Positions 36,794 to 45,803 of a DNA stretch of 64,000 nt are shown here, piece by piece; the first letter of the stretch is position 1; the number at the start of each line of letters is the position of its first letter. The position numbers and the translations under genes are program-made. The stretch is from assembly GCA_963800415.1 (NCBI GenBank), contig CAWDBS010000081.1:1-64000 (forward strand), in the 5' to 3' direction. The stretch comes from Palsa-504 sp963800415 (GTDB lineage: Bacteria > Actinomycetota > Actinomycetes > Streptosporangiales > Streptosporangiaceae). The notes under the pieces are model-generated. The model saw only the letters and a program-made list of their open reading frames with translations, did not search any database and had not been told where the DNA came from.

Positions 36794-37522
36794 ATGACAG
36801 CTTCGAAGTCAAGTCGTGCCCGGAACGCGCGGGCCGCCGCCCAGGCGAGCGCGGCTAGGAACGCGGCCAGGGCCGGTACCGCCCGTCAAGACGGCGGCGC
36901 GAACCGCAACGGCACGGTCACCAACCGCGGCGGACGCGATCAGGTGCGGACCGTGGGGGCGCGGAACGGCGTGGCCGCGCGCGGGGCCGGGACCGCGGAG
37001 GTCCAGGACGGCGCCGCGCAGCACGGCCCTGCCCCCTGGCTGCAGATCGCTACCTTCGTGCTGGCCCTGGCCGGGCTGGGCGTGTCGATCTACCTGACGA
37101 TCGCGCACTTCACCGAGTCAGCGCTGGCCGGGTGCTCGGAGTCGGGCCTGGTGAACTGCACCAAGGTGACCACCAGCCCGCAGTCTTACGTGTTCGGCAT
37201 CCCGGTAGCGGTGCTCGGGCTGGCCTTCTACGTGTTCGCGGTGGCGATCATGAGCCCGTGGGCATGGCGGGCGGCCAGGCGCGAGATCCACCTGCTCCGG
37301 GTAGCGTCACTGGTGGTCGCCATCTGCTTCGTGCTCTACCTGATCTACGCCGAGCTGTTCATCATCGGAAGCATCTGCCTCTACTGCACCAGCGTGCACG
37401 CCATCACGTTCGTGTTGTTCGTCCTGACGGCGGCCGCGGCCGCGGCCTGGGGCCTGAAGCCCGGCGCGGCCTGGAAAGCACCGTGGGCCCGGACGCTGAG
37501 GCTCGCGCCCGCCGCTGACTGA
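36794..37522 (+). CDS. vitamin K epoxide reductase (VKOR) family protein
   Basis: 242 residues. After a basic, Ala/Arg/Asn-rich N-terminus the VKOR domain has about four to five helices. The periplasmic loop cysteine pair is in CSESGLVNC and the active-site C-x-x-C is in SICLYCTSVHAITF; the conserved Ser/Thr before YVFGIPVAVLG is also present. I chose ATG 36794 (MTASKSSRARN), with GGAGG upstream; upstream in-frame TTG/GTG codons are less likely. A TACAAT box at 36704 may be its own -10. It should recycle the upstream DUF929 thioredoxin-like partner using quinone. Confidence 0.88.
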   Translation: MTASKSSRARNARAAAQASAARNAARAGTARQDGGANRNGTVTNRGGRDQVRTVGARNGVAARGAGTAEVQDGAAQHGPAPWLQIATFVLALAGLGVSIYLTIAHFTESALAGCSESGLVNCTKVTTSPQSYVFGIPVAVLGLAFYVFAVAIMSPWAWRAARREIHLLRVASLVVAICFVLYLIYAELFIIGSICLYCTSVHAITFVLFVLTAAAAAAWGLKPGAAWKAPWARTLRLAPAAD

Positions 37523-37670
37523 GCCGCAGATCACCGAGCAGGCTCGTCGGTGCTCCCTTCCGTACGGCTCGCTTTGCGCATCTACCGGGACGGGTGCATC
37601 TAGCAGGCAGGTGGCCGTGTGGTGCGGGTACGGGTGCGGGCAGAAGCGGGACGTGGTTACCGTACGAGGG

Positions 37671-39146
37671 ATGGCTTCTTTTCCTCGCTGCCGCATCCTG
37701 GCGATCATAGGGTCCGGGGAGACCAGCCCGACGATGGTCACGGTGCACCGGGACCTCGTGTCGAGGCTCGGCCTGAACCGCCCGCAGGCGATCATGCTCG
37801 CGACTCCTTACGCGTTCCAGGAGAACGCCGCGGACGTCTCGACGCGGGCGCAGCGCTATTTCGCGGACAGTGTCGGCCTGCAGGTGCGCGTCGTGGCGGG
37901 CACGAGCCCGCATGCCGAACCCGGGACGGCGCCGCCGCTGATCTCCGGGGACGAGGAAGACGAAGCGCAGCAGGCGGCGGGCATCAGGGCGGCGGACTGG
38001 GTGTTCGCCGGGCCGGGCAGTCCCTCGTACGCGCTCGCGCACTGGCAGGCCGGGCCGGTCGCGGCCGGACTGCGGGACCGGGTCCTGGCCGGCGACGGGC
38101 TGACCGTGCTGGCCTCGGCGGCGGCCGCCACCGTGGGACGGTTCACCCTGCCGGTTTACGAGATCTACAAGGCTGGCGGCGCCCCGCGCTGGCTGGCCGG
38201 GCTCGACCTGCTCGGCTCGCTCGGCCTCCCCGTCGCGGTCATCCCGCACTACGACAACACCGAAGGCGGCCACTACGACACCAGGCATTGCTACCTCGGC
38301 GAACGCAGGCTGGCGGTCATGGAGCGTGAGCTTGCGGCCGACGCCGCCGTGCTGGGCGTGGACGAGCACACCGCAGTGCTGATCGACCTGCGGACCGCCG
38401 ACGTGGAGATCCGCGGCCGGGGAGGCGTGACCGTCCGGCGGTCCGGGGACAGCACCGTCCTGCCCGCGGGCGTCCGGCTATCCGTGGCGGAGTTGCGCGA
38501 CCTGGTCCAGGGGATCCGCCGGGCGACCGGCGGGGCAGGCGCGGGCGGCGGCGGGGAGGCCCGCGGCGAGGATGCGCCGGGAGGCGGGTGCCCGCGGGAA
38601 ACTGGCGACGGGGACGACGGGATGGCCGGGGCCGGCCGGGTCGGCGGGTCTGGGGAGATGCTGGCCTTGCCGCTGCCCGAGATCATGGCGGCGGCGGAAC
38701 GGCGGTTCGAGACGGCGGCGGCGGAACGGGACGCCAACGCGATGGCCGGGATGATCCTGGAGCTGGAGACCGCGATCGGGCAGTGGGCGGCCGACACCGA
38801 CGAGGACCAGGGGACCGAGCAGGCGCGCGCGCTCTTGCGCAGCCTCATCGGCCGGCTCGGGCGGGCCGCCCAGGGCGGCCTCGCCGACCCCATCGACCGG
38901 CTCCGGCCAGCGGTCGAGCCGCTCCTGGCGCTGCGGGCGGCGCTGCGCGGCACGGGCAACTTCGTCGCCGCCGACGCCATCAGGGAGGCGCTGACCGCGG
39001 CCGGGCTGGACGTCAGCGACACGCCGGAAGGCACCCGCTGGCAGCCGGCCGGGAGGGAAGTCTTACCCGCGAGCAGCCGGCCGGGAGGGAGGGAGGGAGG
39101 GAGGGAGGGAGGGAGGGAAAGTCTTACCCGCGAGCAGCTGACCTAG
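37671..39146 (+). CDS. S51-like (cyanophycinase/dipeptidase E-like) protein with CysRS-type C-terminal domain
   Basis: 491 residues. Residues ~1-300 resemble peptidase S51: ILAIIGSGETSPTMVTVHRD, WVFAGPGSPSYALAHWQAGP, and a nucleophile-elbow-like LASAAAATVG. After a Gly-rich linker the C-terminal part (~340-470) reads RAALRGTGNFVAADAIREAL and TAAGLDVSDTPEGTRW, closely resembling the C-terminal end of cysteinyl-tRNA synthetase. I do not know this combination from a named family. The last 30 residues are low-complexity, from a GGGA repeat and a duplicated 20-bp segment. The start at ATG 37671 is likely but lacks a clear ribosome site. Confidence 0.75.
   Translation: MASFPRCRILAIIGSGETSPTMVTVHRDLVSRLGLNRPQAIMLATPYAFQENAADVSTRAQRYFADSVGLQVRVVAGTSPHAEPGTAPPLISGDEEDEAQQAAGIRAADWVFAGPGSPSYALAHWQAGPVAAGLRDRVLAGDGLTVLASAAAATVGRFTLPVYEIYKAGGAPRWLAGLDLLGSLGLPVAVIPHYDNTEGGHYDTRHCYLGERRLAVMERELAADAAVLGVDEHTAVLIDLRTADVEIRGRGGVTVRRSGDSTVLPAGVRLSVAELRDLVQGIRRATGGAGAGGGGEARGEDAPGGGCPRETGDGDDGMAGAGRVGGSGEMLALPLPEIMAAAERRFETAAAERDANAMAGMILELETAIGQWAADTDEDQGTEQARALLRSLIGRLGRAAQGGLADPIDRLRPAVEPLLALRAALRGTGNFVAADAIREALTAAGLDVSDTPEGTRWQPAGREVLPASSRPGGREGGREGGRESLTREQLT
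39056..39143. repeat. GGGA microsatellite flanked by a 20-bp duplication
   Basis: AAGTCTTACCCGCGAGCAGC appears at about 39059 and again at about 39119, separated by roughly eight GGGA units (39084-39116). The array lies in the last codons of the S51-like gene and probably varies in length between strains. Confidence 0.85.
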
Positions 39147-39267
39147 GCATGACATCTTGCTCATATTCGCGCCTGGCTAGCGTCCAGTGGGCCGGTAGGC
39201 ACTAGCCTGAAGGCACGCCTGGTCTGGCCGCACGCGGAGAAGGCGCGCGAAGAGAGGAGCCGGATTC

Positions 39268-41160
39268 GTGCCCGGCATGAACTCAGGCCTGAACCCGGCT
39301 GACCCGACGCTGGTCGCCGCGTTCCGGTCTGCGCTGTTCCACCAGGGCGGCATCGCCCTGATCGCGATCGTGTTCCTCTGGCTGCTGTGGGCGACGGCGC
39401 GTACCTTTCAGGCGGCCCCGCCGGCCGGGAAGGGCGAGCCCGCCGGCGCTGCCAGCGAGACGGCGGAAGCCCGCGGGCGGCGGCTGCTGCGCATCGGGTT
39501 CGGGATGCTGTGGATCTTCGACGGGATCCTGCAGGCCCAGCCGAAGATGGCCGGAGGGCTGGCCGCGCAGGTCATGGAGCCGATCGCGGCGGCATCTCCG
39601 GCGTGGGTCCGGCACCTGGTCAACTGGGGCGGCACGGCCTGGTCCTATCACCCCGTCCAGGCTGGCGCCGCCAGCGTCTGGATCCAGGTCGGCATCGGCG
39701 CCTGGCTCATCGTCGCGGCACGTGGGCCCTGGTCCAGGGCCGCCGGGGTGGCCAGCGTGGGCTGGGGACTCGTCGTGTGGGTCTTCGGCGAATCGTTCGG
39801 TGGGATATTCGCGCCGGGCCTGAGCTGGCTGACCGGGGCGCCTGGTGCCGTCCTCATCTACGTGGCCGCGGGGGCGCTCATCGCGCTGCCGGAAGACGCC
39901 TGGCGCGGCTCGCGCCTCGGGCGGCTGCTGCTGGCGGGGGCGGGGTTCTTTTTCCTCGGGATGGCGCTGCTTCAGGCGTGGCCCGGCCGTGGTTTCTGGC
40001 AGGGCACAGTGCACGGCCAGCCGGGCACCCTCGCCGGGATGGTCCAGGACATGTCGGGCACTCGGCAGCCGCACTTCCTGTCGGCCTTGCTGTCCGCGTT
40101 CGGCTCATTCGCCGCCAGCAACGGCTTGGCGGTCAACCTGGTCGTGGTGATCGCACTGGCCGCGATGGGCGCGGCCTTCCTGACCGGACAGCCCCGGGTG
40201 GTCCGGTACGCGGTGTGGTTCGGGATCGTGTTCTGCCTGGCCGACTGGGTGCTGGTTCAGGATCTCGGCTTCCTGGGCGGTCTCGGCACGGACCCGAACA
40301 GCATGATCCCGCTGATCCTGCTGTTCTCGGCCGGCTTCCTGGCCCTCACCCCGGCAGCGCAGGAGGTGCCAGCACCGCAGGAGATCATTGTTCCGCAAGA
40401 GGGTCCAGTGACTACAGAGGTGATTGGGGCGGCCGGGGATGCGGGGACGGCGGGGTGGCGACGGCGGCTGCGGCCAGGCGTGCTGAGTGGCGCGTTCGCG
40501 GCGGCGCGGGCCCGGTCGGTCGCGGCGGTCGCGGCGCTGACGGTCATCTTGATCGGGGCGGCGCCGATGGCCTCGGCGGCGGCGAACCGGACGGCCGACC
40601 CGATCCTGGCCCTGGCCATCGCCGGCAACAGCGAAAGCCTCGACCTCCCGGCGCCTGGCTTCTCGCTCACCGATCAGGACGGCCGGACGGTCACGCTGGC
40701 CAGCCTGCGCGGCAAGGTGGTGCTGATGACCTTCCTCGACCCGGTGTGCACCACCGACTGCCCGCTCATCGCGCAGGAGTTCAAGCAGACCGGGCAGCTG
40801 CTCGGCGCGCAGGGCAAGAAGGTCGAGCTGGTCGCAGTCGTGGCCAACCCGACCTACCGGTCCACCGCCTTCACCCGGGCATTCGCCCGGCAGGAAGGGC
40901 TGACCACGATGCCGAACTGGCTGTACCTGACCGGTTCGCTGAGCCAGCTGAGCGCGGTCTGGCGGCACTACGGGGTCACGGTGGAGAACCTGCCGGCTGG
41001 CGCGATGTCCGCGCACAACGACCTGGCCGTGGTCATCGACCCGGCCGGCCACATCCGCCAGGAGATGAGCGACGCCCCCGGGCCCGGCACGAGCAGCACC
41101 AAGTCCTCGTTCTCCGTGCTGCTCAGCCAGTACGCGCGCCAGGCGCTGGGCCGCTCGTGA
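39268..41160 (+). CDS. polytopic membrane protein fused to a Sco1/SenC copper-chaperone domain
   Basis: 630 residues. The first ~400 contain nine or ten membrane segments (for example LIAIVFLWLLWATA, LLRIGFGMLWIFDGILQ, LLLAGAGFFFLGMALLQAW) of a family I cannot name. After a further hydrophobic segment (AAVAALTVILIGAAPMASAA) comes a thioredoxin-fold Sco domain: FSLTDQDGRTVTLASLRGKV, VLMTFLDPVCTTDCPLIAQE with the copper-binding C-x3-C, and the distal His in SAHNDLAVVIDP. GTG 39268 follows GAGGAG. It overlaps the lipoprotein gene (GTGA) and precedes ctaG, so it probably serves cytochrome oxidase copper insertion. Confidence 0.85.
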   Translation: MPGMNSGLNPADPTLVAAFRSALFHQGGIALIAIVFLWLLWATARTFQAAPPAGKGEPAGAASETAEARGRRLLRIGFGMLWIFDGILQAQPKMAGGLAAQVMEPIAAASPAWVRHLVNWGGTAWSYHPVQAGAASVWIQVGIGAWLIVAARGPWSRAAGVASVGWGLVVWVFGESFGGIFAPGLSWLTGAPGAVLIYVAAGALIALPEDAWRGSRLGRLLLAGAGFFFLGMALLQAWPGRGFWQGTVHGQPGTLAGMVQDMSGTRQPHFLSALLSAFGSFAASNGLAVNLVVVIALAAMGAAFLTGQPRVVRYAVWFGIVFCLADWVLVQDLGFLGGLGTDPNSMIPLILLFSAGFLALTPAAQEVPAPQEIIVPQEGPVTTEVIGAAGDAGTAGWRRRLRPGVLSGAFAAARARSVAAVAALTVILIGAAPMASAAANRTADPILALAIAGNSESLDLPAPGFSLTDQDGRTVTLASLRGKVVLMTFLDPVCTTDCPLIAQEFKQTGQLLGAQGKKVELVAVVANPTYRSTAFTRAFARQEGLTTMPNWLYLTGSLSQLSAVWRHYGVTVENLPAGAMSAHNDLAVVIDPAGHIRQEMSDAPGPGTSSTKSSFSVLLSQYARQALGRS

Positions 41161-42305
41161 TCCGCGGACTGGCCCGGGCGATCCGAGTCGGCGTGGCCCT
41201 ATCCTGCGCGGGCCTGATCGCGGCCTGCGGGTCGCAGCGGGCCGCGGTGACCACCCCGAGCCCGCCGCCGGTGACCCCGCCGCTCAGTACCTCGCTGGTC
41301 ACCACGCAGGGCACCTGGGCGATTGCCGTGATGGGCGGATCAGCTGCCGCGCACAACAACTTCTGGCAGCTCTTCGTCCGGCCCGCCGACGCCAGCAGGT
41401 GGTCGCTGGTCACCCCGGAGGGCGTGGCCGACAACGGCGGGCTGGTGGCGGCAGGCGCGAGCACCTCGGTCACCGTCGGCTTCCGCCCAAGCCAGAACCT
41501 GGCCTACTCACCGCTGGCCACGAGCACCGACACGGGGAAGAACTGGACGCCTGGCCTGCTCGACGCCGGCCTGGCCGACACTCCCGGCGCCATCGCGGTC
41601 GGCCCGTCGGGACGCACCCTGGCGCTGCTGCAAGACGGCACCATCCAGGCGGCGCCGACCGCGAGCGCCGCGGCCGCCGGGCAGTGGGCGCCGCTGGCCA
41701 CGCGGACGACGCTGGCGGCATCTGCCCCTGGGCGCGCCTGCGGGCTGACGGGCGTGACCGCCGTCTCGTTCGGCCCCGATAAGAATCCGATGGCGGCGGG
41801 AAGCTGCGTACGGCCGGGCGCGGCCGGGGTCTTTACCGACGCCGGCGGGACCTGGCGGTCGGCCGGGCTGGCGCTGCCGGGCCGGGACCGGGTGCAGGTG
41901 CTCAGCCTGGCCGCCACCGCGGGCGGCAATGTGGCGCTGCTGGCCGCCGGGAACAGCCTGTTCGCGGCGTGGTGGAACGGGACGCGCTGGACCGTATCCG
42001 ATCCGCTCGCGGCGGCTAGCCCCGTGACGGCTGGCACGGTGCGCGCGCTCGGGTTCGGGCCTGCCGGGAGCGCGTGGCTGCTGCTGGGCGGCGGGCGGGC
42101 GGGGAGCATATCCGGGCCGGGGAGCTCGTGGCGCGCGCTGCCGCCCGGCCCGGCCGGCACCGTGACCCTAGCGGCGGGGACCGGCGGCTCGTACGACGCA
42201 CTGGCCGTGGCCGGGTCCAAGCTCACCGTCTGGCGGCTCGCCCAGGGGGCCTGGGCGCAGGTCCAGCTGATCACCGTGCCTGTCGGGTACGGTTCCTCGG
42301 GCTAG
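41157..42305 (+). CDS. secreted lipoprotein with beta-propeller-like repeats
   Basis: 382 residues. The signal peptide ends with a lipobox (VALSCAGLIAACGSQ). The mature part has recurring units with S-T-D-x-G-K-x-W and D-A-G-G-T-W-R-S, as in BNR/sialidase-type propellers. The GTG start overlaps the Sco fusion stop (GTGA), and the ctaG gene begins 7 bp after this gene's stop, so all three form one operon. The function is unknown; context suggests a role beside oxidase or copper assembly. Confidence 0.82.
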   Translation: MIRGLARAIRVGVALSCAGLIAACGSQRAAVTTPSPPPVTPPLSTSLVTTQGTWAIAVMGGSAAAHNNFWQLFVRPADASRWSLVTPEGVADNGGLVAAGASTSVTVGFRPSQNLAYSPLATSTDTGKNWTPGLLDAGLADTPGAIAVGPSGRTLALLQDGTIQAAPTASAAAAGQWAPLATRTTLAASAPGRACGLTGVTAVSFGPDKNPMAAGSCVRPGAAGVFTDAGGTWRSAGLALPGRDRVQVLSLAATAGGNVALLAAGNSLFAAWWNGTRWTVSDPLAAASPVTAGTVRALGFGPAGSAWLLLGGGRAGSISGPGSSWRALPPGPAGTVTLAAGTGGSYDALAVAGSKLTVWRLAQGAWAQVQLITVPVGYGSSG

Positions 42306-42312
42306 GAGCGCC

Positions 42313-43266
42313 ATGAGCTACCTCACCGGACACTGGTCCTTCGACCCCTTCCTCATCGTGGCTCTCGTCGTGGCCGGCTGGCACGAGATCGGGCTGTGGC
42401 GGCTGGCCCGCCGGTCCCGGCCGGAACGCACCCGCGAGCGGCGGCGCAGGTCGCTGTGGTTCTACGCGGGCCTCGCGGTGCTGCTGATCGCGGTGGAGTC
42501 GCCGATCGACTACTGGGCCGACGACTACTTCTTCGCGCACATGATCCAGCACCTGCTGCTGATGTTCGCGGCGCCCACACTGATCGTGGCGGGCGCGCCG
42601 TGGCAGCCGCTGCTCGGCGCCCTGCCCGGCCGGTCCGGGCGCAGCGTGACCCGCGGCGTGCTGGCCGGCGGCTGGTCCCGGCCGCTGCGCGCGTTCGGGG
42701 GGCTGCTGCTGCGGCCCTGGGTCTCGGTGGGCCTGTTCAACGCGGCGATGATCATCTGGCATCTGCCCGGGCCTTTCGACCTGGCCGAGACCAACCGGGC
42801 CGTGCATATCTGGCTGGTGCACGGCACCATGTTCGCCGCCGGGGTGCTGTTCTGGCTGCAGTTCATCCCGTCGCCGCCGTTCCACCGCCGGATGCCGCTG
42901 CTGTCTCAGGCGGGCGCGCTGCTCGGCACGAACGTCATCATGATCGGCATGGCGATGACGCTGAGCATCTTCGCCACGGGTTCGGTGTACCCGGTCTACG
43001 ACCACATCCCGGGCGTCACCCTGCCGCCGTTCGCGGACCAGCAGATCGGCGCGGCCATCTTGTGGGTGTGCGGGGACTTCTGGGCGCTGCCGTCGATGAT
43101 CGTGATCGTCAGGCGGATGGTGGCGGCCGAGGGAAGCATGAGCGCGGCGGTGGACAAGATCCTGAACCGGGGCACCGGCACATCAGGTTCCTGGGGCTGG
43201 GGACGGCCGGGCGCGCTAGCCGAGCTGCGGGCTCAGCCGCCTTCCTCGCCGGACGCGGGACCGTGA
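42313..43266 (+). CDS. ctaG: cytochrome c oxidase assembly protein CtaG (caa3 type)
   Basis: 317 residues, about seven membrane segments. FFAHMIQHLLLMFAAPTLIV, AMIIWHLPGPFDLAETN and VHIWLVHGTMFAAGVLFWLQ carry the conserved histidines of the caa3_CtaG family. The last ~45 residues are polar and not conserved-looking. The ATG start lies 7 bp after the lipoprotein stop. The 3' end overlaps the tail of the convergent transporter gene by 34 bases. Confidence 0.9.
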   Translation: MSYLTGHWSFDPFLIVALVVAGWHEIGLWRLARRSRPERTRERRRRSLWFYAGLAVLLIAVESPIDYWADDYFFAHMIQHLLLMFAAPTLIVAGAPWQPLLGALPGRSGRSVTRGVLAGGWSRPLRAFGGLLLRPWVSVGLFNAAMIIWHLPGPFDLAETNRAVHIWLVHGTMFAAGVLFWLQFIPSPPFHRRMPLLSQAGALLGTNVIMIGMAMTLSIFATGSVYPVYDHIPGVTLPPFADQQIGAAILWVCGDFWALPSMIVIVRRMVAAEGSMSAAVDKILNRGTGTSGSWGWGRPGALAELRAQPPSSPDAGP

Positions 43267-44303
43267 AACAGGCGCCGGTGCGCCCGGCGGGGGCGGCCCA
43301 CGTCAACCGGGCCAGTGTCGGGCGGCGCGGCCTCCTCCAGGTCCGGGGCCCGGCGCAGGCCGTTCAGGTCCTCGCGCCGGGTGGCGTGACGGCGCGCAGA
43401 GCCGTCCGCGGGCGTGGTGTGCGGCGTGATGACGTGGGGTATCTTGCGCAGGCCGCCGAAGGCGGACGAGCGGGCGACGAGCACCGCGCCGACGATCAGC
43501 GCGGCGATGCCGCCCGCCTCGATCGCGAGCTGCCCCGGCGAGATCTGGATCCGGTCGCCGAACACCACGATGCCGAGCACGATGCCGGCGACCGGCTCGC
43601 CGGCCGCGATGGTGGGCAGTGAGGCGTGCAGCGGGCCCGCGCTGAACGCGTTCTGCATCAGCCACAGGCCGACGATCCCGGTGGCGAGCAGGCAGTAAGG
43701 CGGCCAGGTGGTGATCAGCGCGGTGACCGGGTGTCCCTGCAGGATCTCCAGCGTCTGCCTGGTCAGCGCGTCCTGGATGCCGAAGACCAGGCCCGCCGCC
43801 AGGCCGATCAAGGTGGCGCGCGCCGGGCCGCGCCTGCTCATCCCGGCCAGCACCGCGACGTACGCGATGCCGGCGATGATCGCGGCCGCGGGCCAGTGCG
43901 AGAAGGACCCGAACGACAGGCCGATGGGCGTGGTCGACCGGGACACCGACAGCAGGGTCACGCCCGCGCACAGGATCAGCGCGCCGGCCACCTCGGTCCA
44001 GTGCATCGCCTGTTTCGACATCGGGACGGCCAGGATCAGCGCGAACAGCAGGTAGGTGGTCAGCAGGGGCTCCACCAGGGTCAGCGCGGCGTGGCCGAGC
44101 GACCAGGCCGCCAGCAGCTGCCCGGCCACCATGCACGCGATGCCGATCAGCCACCGGGGCTTGCGCAGCAGGTCGGTCAGGATCCGCAGTCTGAGGAAAC
44201 GGCACTCGGGCTCCTGGCGCGCGGCGTATTGCTGCAGGACGAAACCGATCCCGAGCAGGACGGCCGCTACAAGCGTGGTCGCGTAGTCCACATCCAGGTC
44301 CAC
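43233..44303 (-). CDS. EamA/DMT-superfamily transporter
   Basis: 356 residues, about nine or ten membrane segments. LVAAVLLGIGFVLQQYAARQ, WLIGIACMVAGQLLAAWSLG and AALTLVEPLLTTYLLFALIL are typical of the actinobacterial DMT subgroup related to NIPA-like proteins. The C-terminal 70 residues are cytosolic and basic/Pro-rich. I chose GTG 44303 (VDLDVDYATTL); a longer reading from 44390 adds an implausible polar N-terminus. Substrate unknown. It converges with and overlaps ctaG at the 3' end. Confidence 0.83.
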   Translation of the reverse strand: MDLDVDYATTLVAAVLLGIGFVLQQYAARQEPECRFLRLRILTDLLRKPRWLIGIACMVAGQLLAAWSLGHAALTLVEPLLTTYLLFALILAVPMSKQAMHWTEVAGALILCAGVTLLSVSRSTTPIGLSFGSFSHWPAAAIIAGIAYVAVLAGMSRRGPARATLIGLAAGLVFGIQDALTRQTLEILQGHPVTALITTWPPYCLLATGIVGLWLMQNAFSAGPLHASLPTIAAGEPVAGIVLGIVVFGDRIQISPGQLAIEAGGIAALIVGAVLVARSSAFGGLRKIPHVITPHTTPADGSARRHATRREDLNGLRRAPDLEEAAPPDTGPVDVGRPRRAHRRLFHGPASGEEGG

Positions 44304-44515
44304 GTGCTCTGTCTTACTAGGTGCTAAGCGTGCGGATAACAATGACAACGTGCACAACTGACGGCTAGTTTCGGCTGGCAGCGGTGACACAGGTGCGGCA
44401 TCTGGCCCTTCGATCGTACGTTAGCCCGGCTGCCCTCACTACTCCCGCCGCGCCGACCCGCTGAACCTCATAGCGCCCCACGCGACGTGATTGGCATCCA
44501 ACTGTCATCTGCGCG

Positions 44516-44932
44516 GTGCAGTTGGGGAACGCTATCCCTGCTGATAACAGGGCAGCCGCCGACCCGGACGCGGGTCCCGTTGATCGTCCGGCCCCGGAGG
44601 GGGCAGGTCCGGATGTGCCGGGCCCGGATGGTTCGGGCCCGGACCGGACGGCCCTGCAGGAGACGGTCACCGGGCTGGAGCACGAGCTGGCCACGGCGTG
44701 GGCCAAGCACGGCAAGCTGGCCGAGGAGAACGTCCGGCTGCGGGAGCAGCTCAAGGCCGCGCAGCGGTCGCTGGCGCTGGCCGCCGAACGGATCCGCAGG
44801 CTGCCGGTCAGCACCGACCTGGACAGCAGCGAGGTGGTGCTGCTGCAGCGGCTACTCGCGCCGGGCGGCGCGGACGGCCCAGACGACTCCGGCCAGGAGA
44901 GGCTGGCGGAGGCGCCCAGCCTGCTCGGCTAG
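44516..44932 (+). CDS. small coiled-coil protein
   Basis: 138 residues, unrecognised. An acidic Pro/Gly-rich N-terminal third (DPDAGPVDRPAPEGAGPD) precedes a clear coiled coil of about 60 residues (LQETVTGLEHELATAWAKHG, LAEENVRLREQLKAAQRSLA), then SSEVVLLQRLLAPGG. Codon usage is fully typical. The GTG 44516 start is uncertain; no strong ribosome site is visible. It is convergent with the amidohydrolase gene. It may be a structural or scaffolding protein. Confidence 0.65.
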   Translation: MQLGNAIPADNRAAADPDAGPVDRPAPEGAGPDVPGPDGSGPDRTALQETVTGLEHELATAWAKHGKLAEENVRLREQLKAAQRSLALAAERIRRLPVSTDLDSSEVVLLQRLLAPGGADGPDDSGQERLAEAPSLLG

Positions 44933-44946
44933 GCCCGGCTGCTCGG

Positions 44947-45798
44947 CTAGGCGCGCAGGTAGACGCGGGCCGCATGGCCGCTGAGTACGCCGGCCAGGAC
45001 GTCGCCGGGCAGCCCGAGGGCGGCCACCGCGCGGACGTTCCTGGCCACGCCGGGTACGCCCGGCCAGTCGGTCCCGAAGATCCACTTGCGAGCCAGCTGA
45101 GGCAGGTCGAAGGCGGCGTAGTAGTAGGGCAGCCGCTTCGGCGGCAGCCCGGCCAGGTCGAGCCAGACGTTGGGTTCGGCCAGGGCGAGCTCGGCGGCGT
45201 CGGCGTACCACTGGCCCCGCCCGCCGTGCGCCAGCACGAAGGTAACGCCGGGGAAGTCGGCGACCACCTGGCGCATCAGCCCGGGGTGGCCCGCTTCCGG
45301 CTGCGAGCCGGGGAAGATGCTGCCGCCGGTGTGCACGATCACCGGCACGCCGCGCTCGGCGCACAGGTCGTAGACCGCGTACAGGGCCTTGGCGTCGGGA
45401 CGGAAGGCACCGTGCACCGGATGCAGCTTGACCGCGACGGCGCCGAGGCCGAGCTGGCGGGCCGCCTCGGCGGCTGGCTGCTCGTGCACGGCCGGGTTCA
45501 CGTTGGCGACGAGGCGGAATCGCCCGGGGTTGTGCGCGATCAGCGGCAGCAGGTCCTCGACCGGCTGGATCCCGGTCGCCCGCGGGCTGTACTCGGCGAA
45601 CAGCAGGGCGGTGTCGACGCCTTCGGCCTCAAGCAGGGCGTCGAGCCGGGCCGGAACCGGATCTCCGTCCAGGCCGAAGACGGTCCGCCACGGCGAGTCC
45701 TGGCCGAAGTCGTCCGCCCACTTCATCCAGGCGGGCGTCACCGTACTCAGCCTGGGCACGTGCATGTGGGCGTCGGTGACCGCCATGCCGTCGATCAT
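44947..45798 (-). CDS. amidohydrolase-family protein (TIM-barrel, amidohydrolase_2)
   Basis: 283 residues. Metal ligands appear as VTDAHMHVPR (H-x-H), VAVKLHPVHGAF, VIVHTGGSIFPG, VLAHGGRGQWY and IFGTDWPGVPG (distal Asp). The length and motifs fit decarboxylase/hydrolase members of amidohydrolase_2. ATG 45798 lies 6 bp past the gamma carbonic anhydrase stop, so they are one transcript. No clear substrate. A decarboxylase partner for a carbonic anhydrase would be coherent but is only inference. Confidence 0.85.
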   Translation of the reverse strand: MIDGMAVTDAHMHVPRLSTVTPAWMKWADDFGQDSPWRTVFGLDGDPVPARLDALLEAEGVDTALLFAEYSPRATGIQPVEDLLPLIAHNPGRFRLVANVNPAVHEQPAAEAARQLGLGAVAVKLHPVHGAFRPDAKALYAVYDLCAERGVPVIVHTGGSIFPGSQPEAGHPGLMRQVVADFPGVTFVLAHGGRGQWYADAAELALAEPNVWLDLAGLPPKRLPYYYAAFDLPQLARKWIFGTDWPGVPGVARNVRAVAALGLPGDVLAGVLSGHAARVYLRA

Positions 45799-45803
45799 GA
45801 GGG

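Noticed and set aside
39387..42305. 972-codon frame ending in the lipoprotein
   Set aside because: The first two thirds are a shadow of the Sco fusion gene; the lipoprotein starts at GTG 41157.
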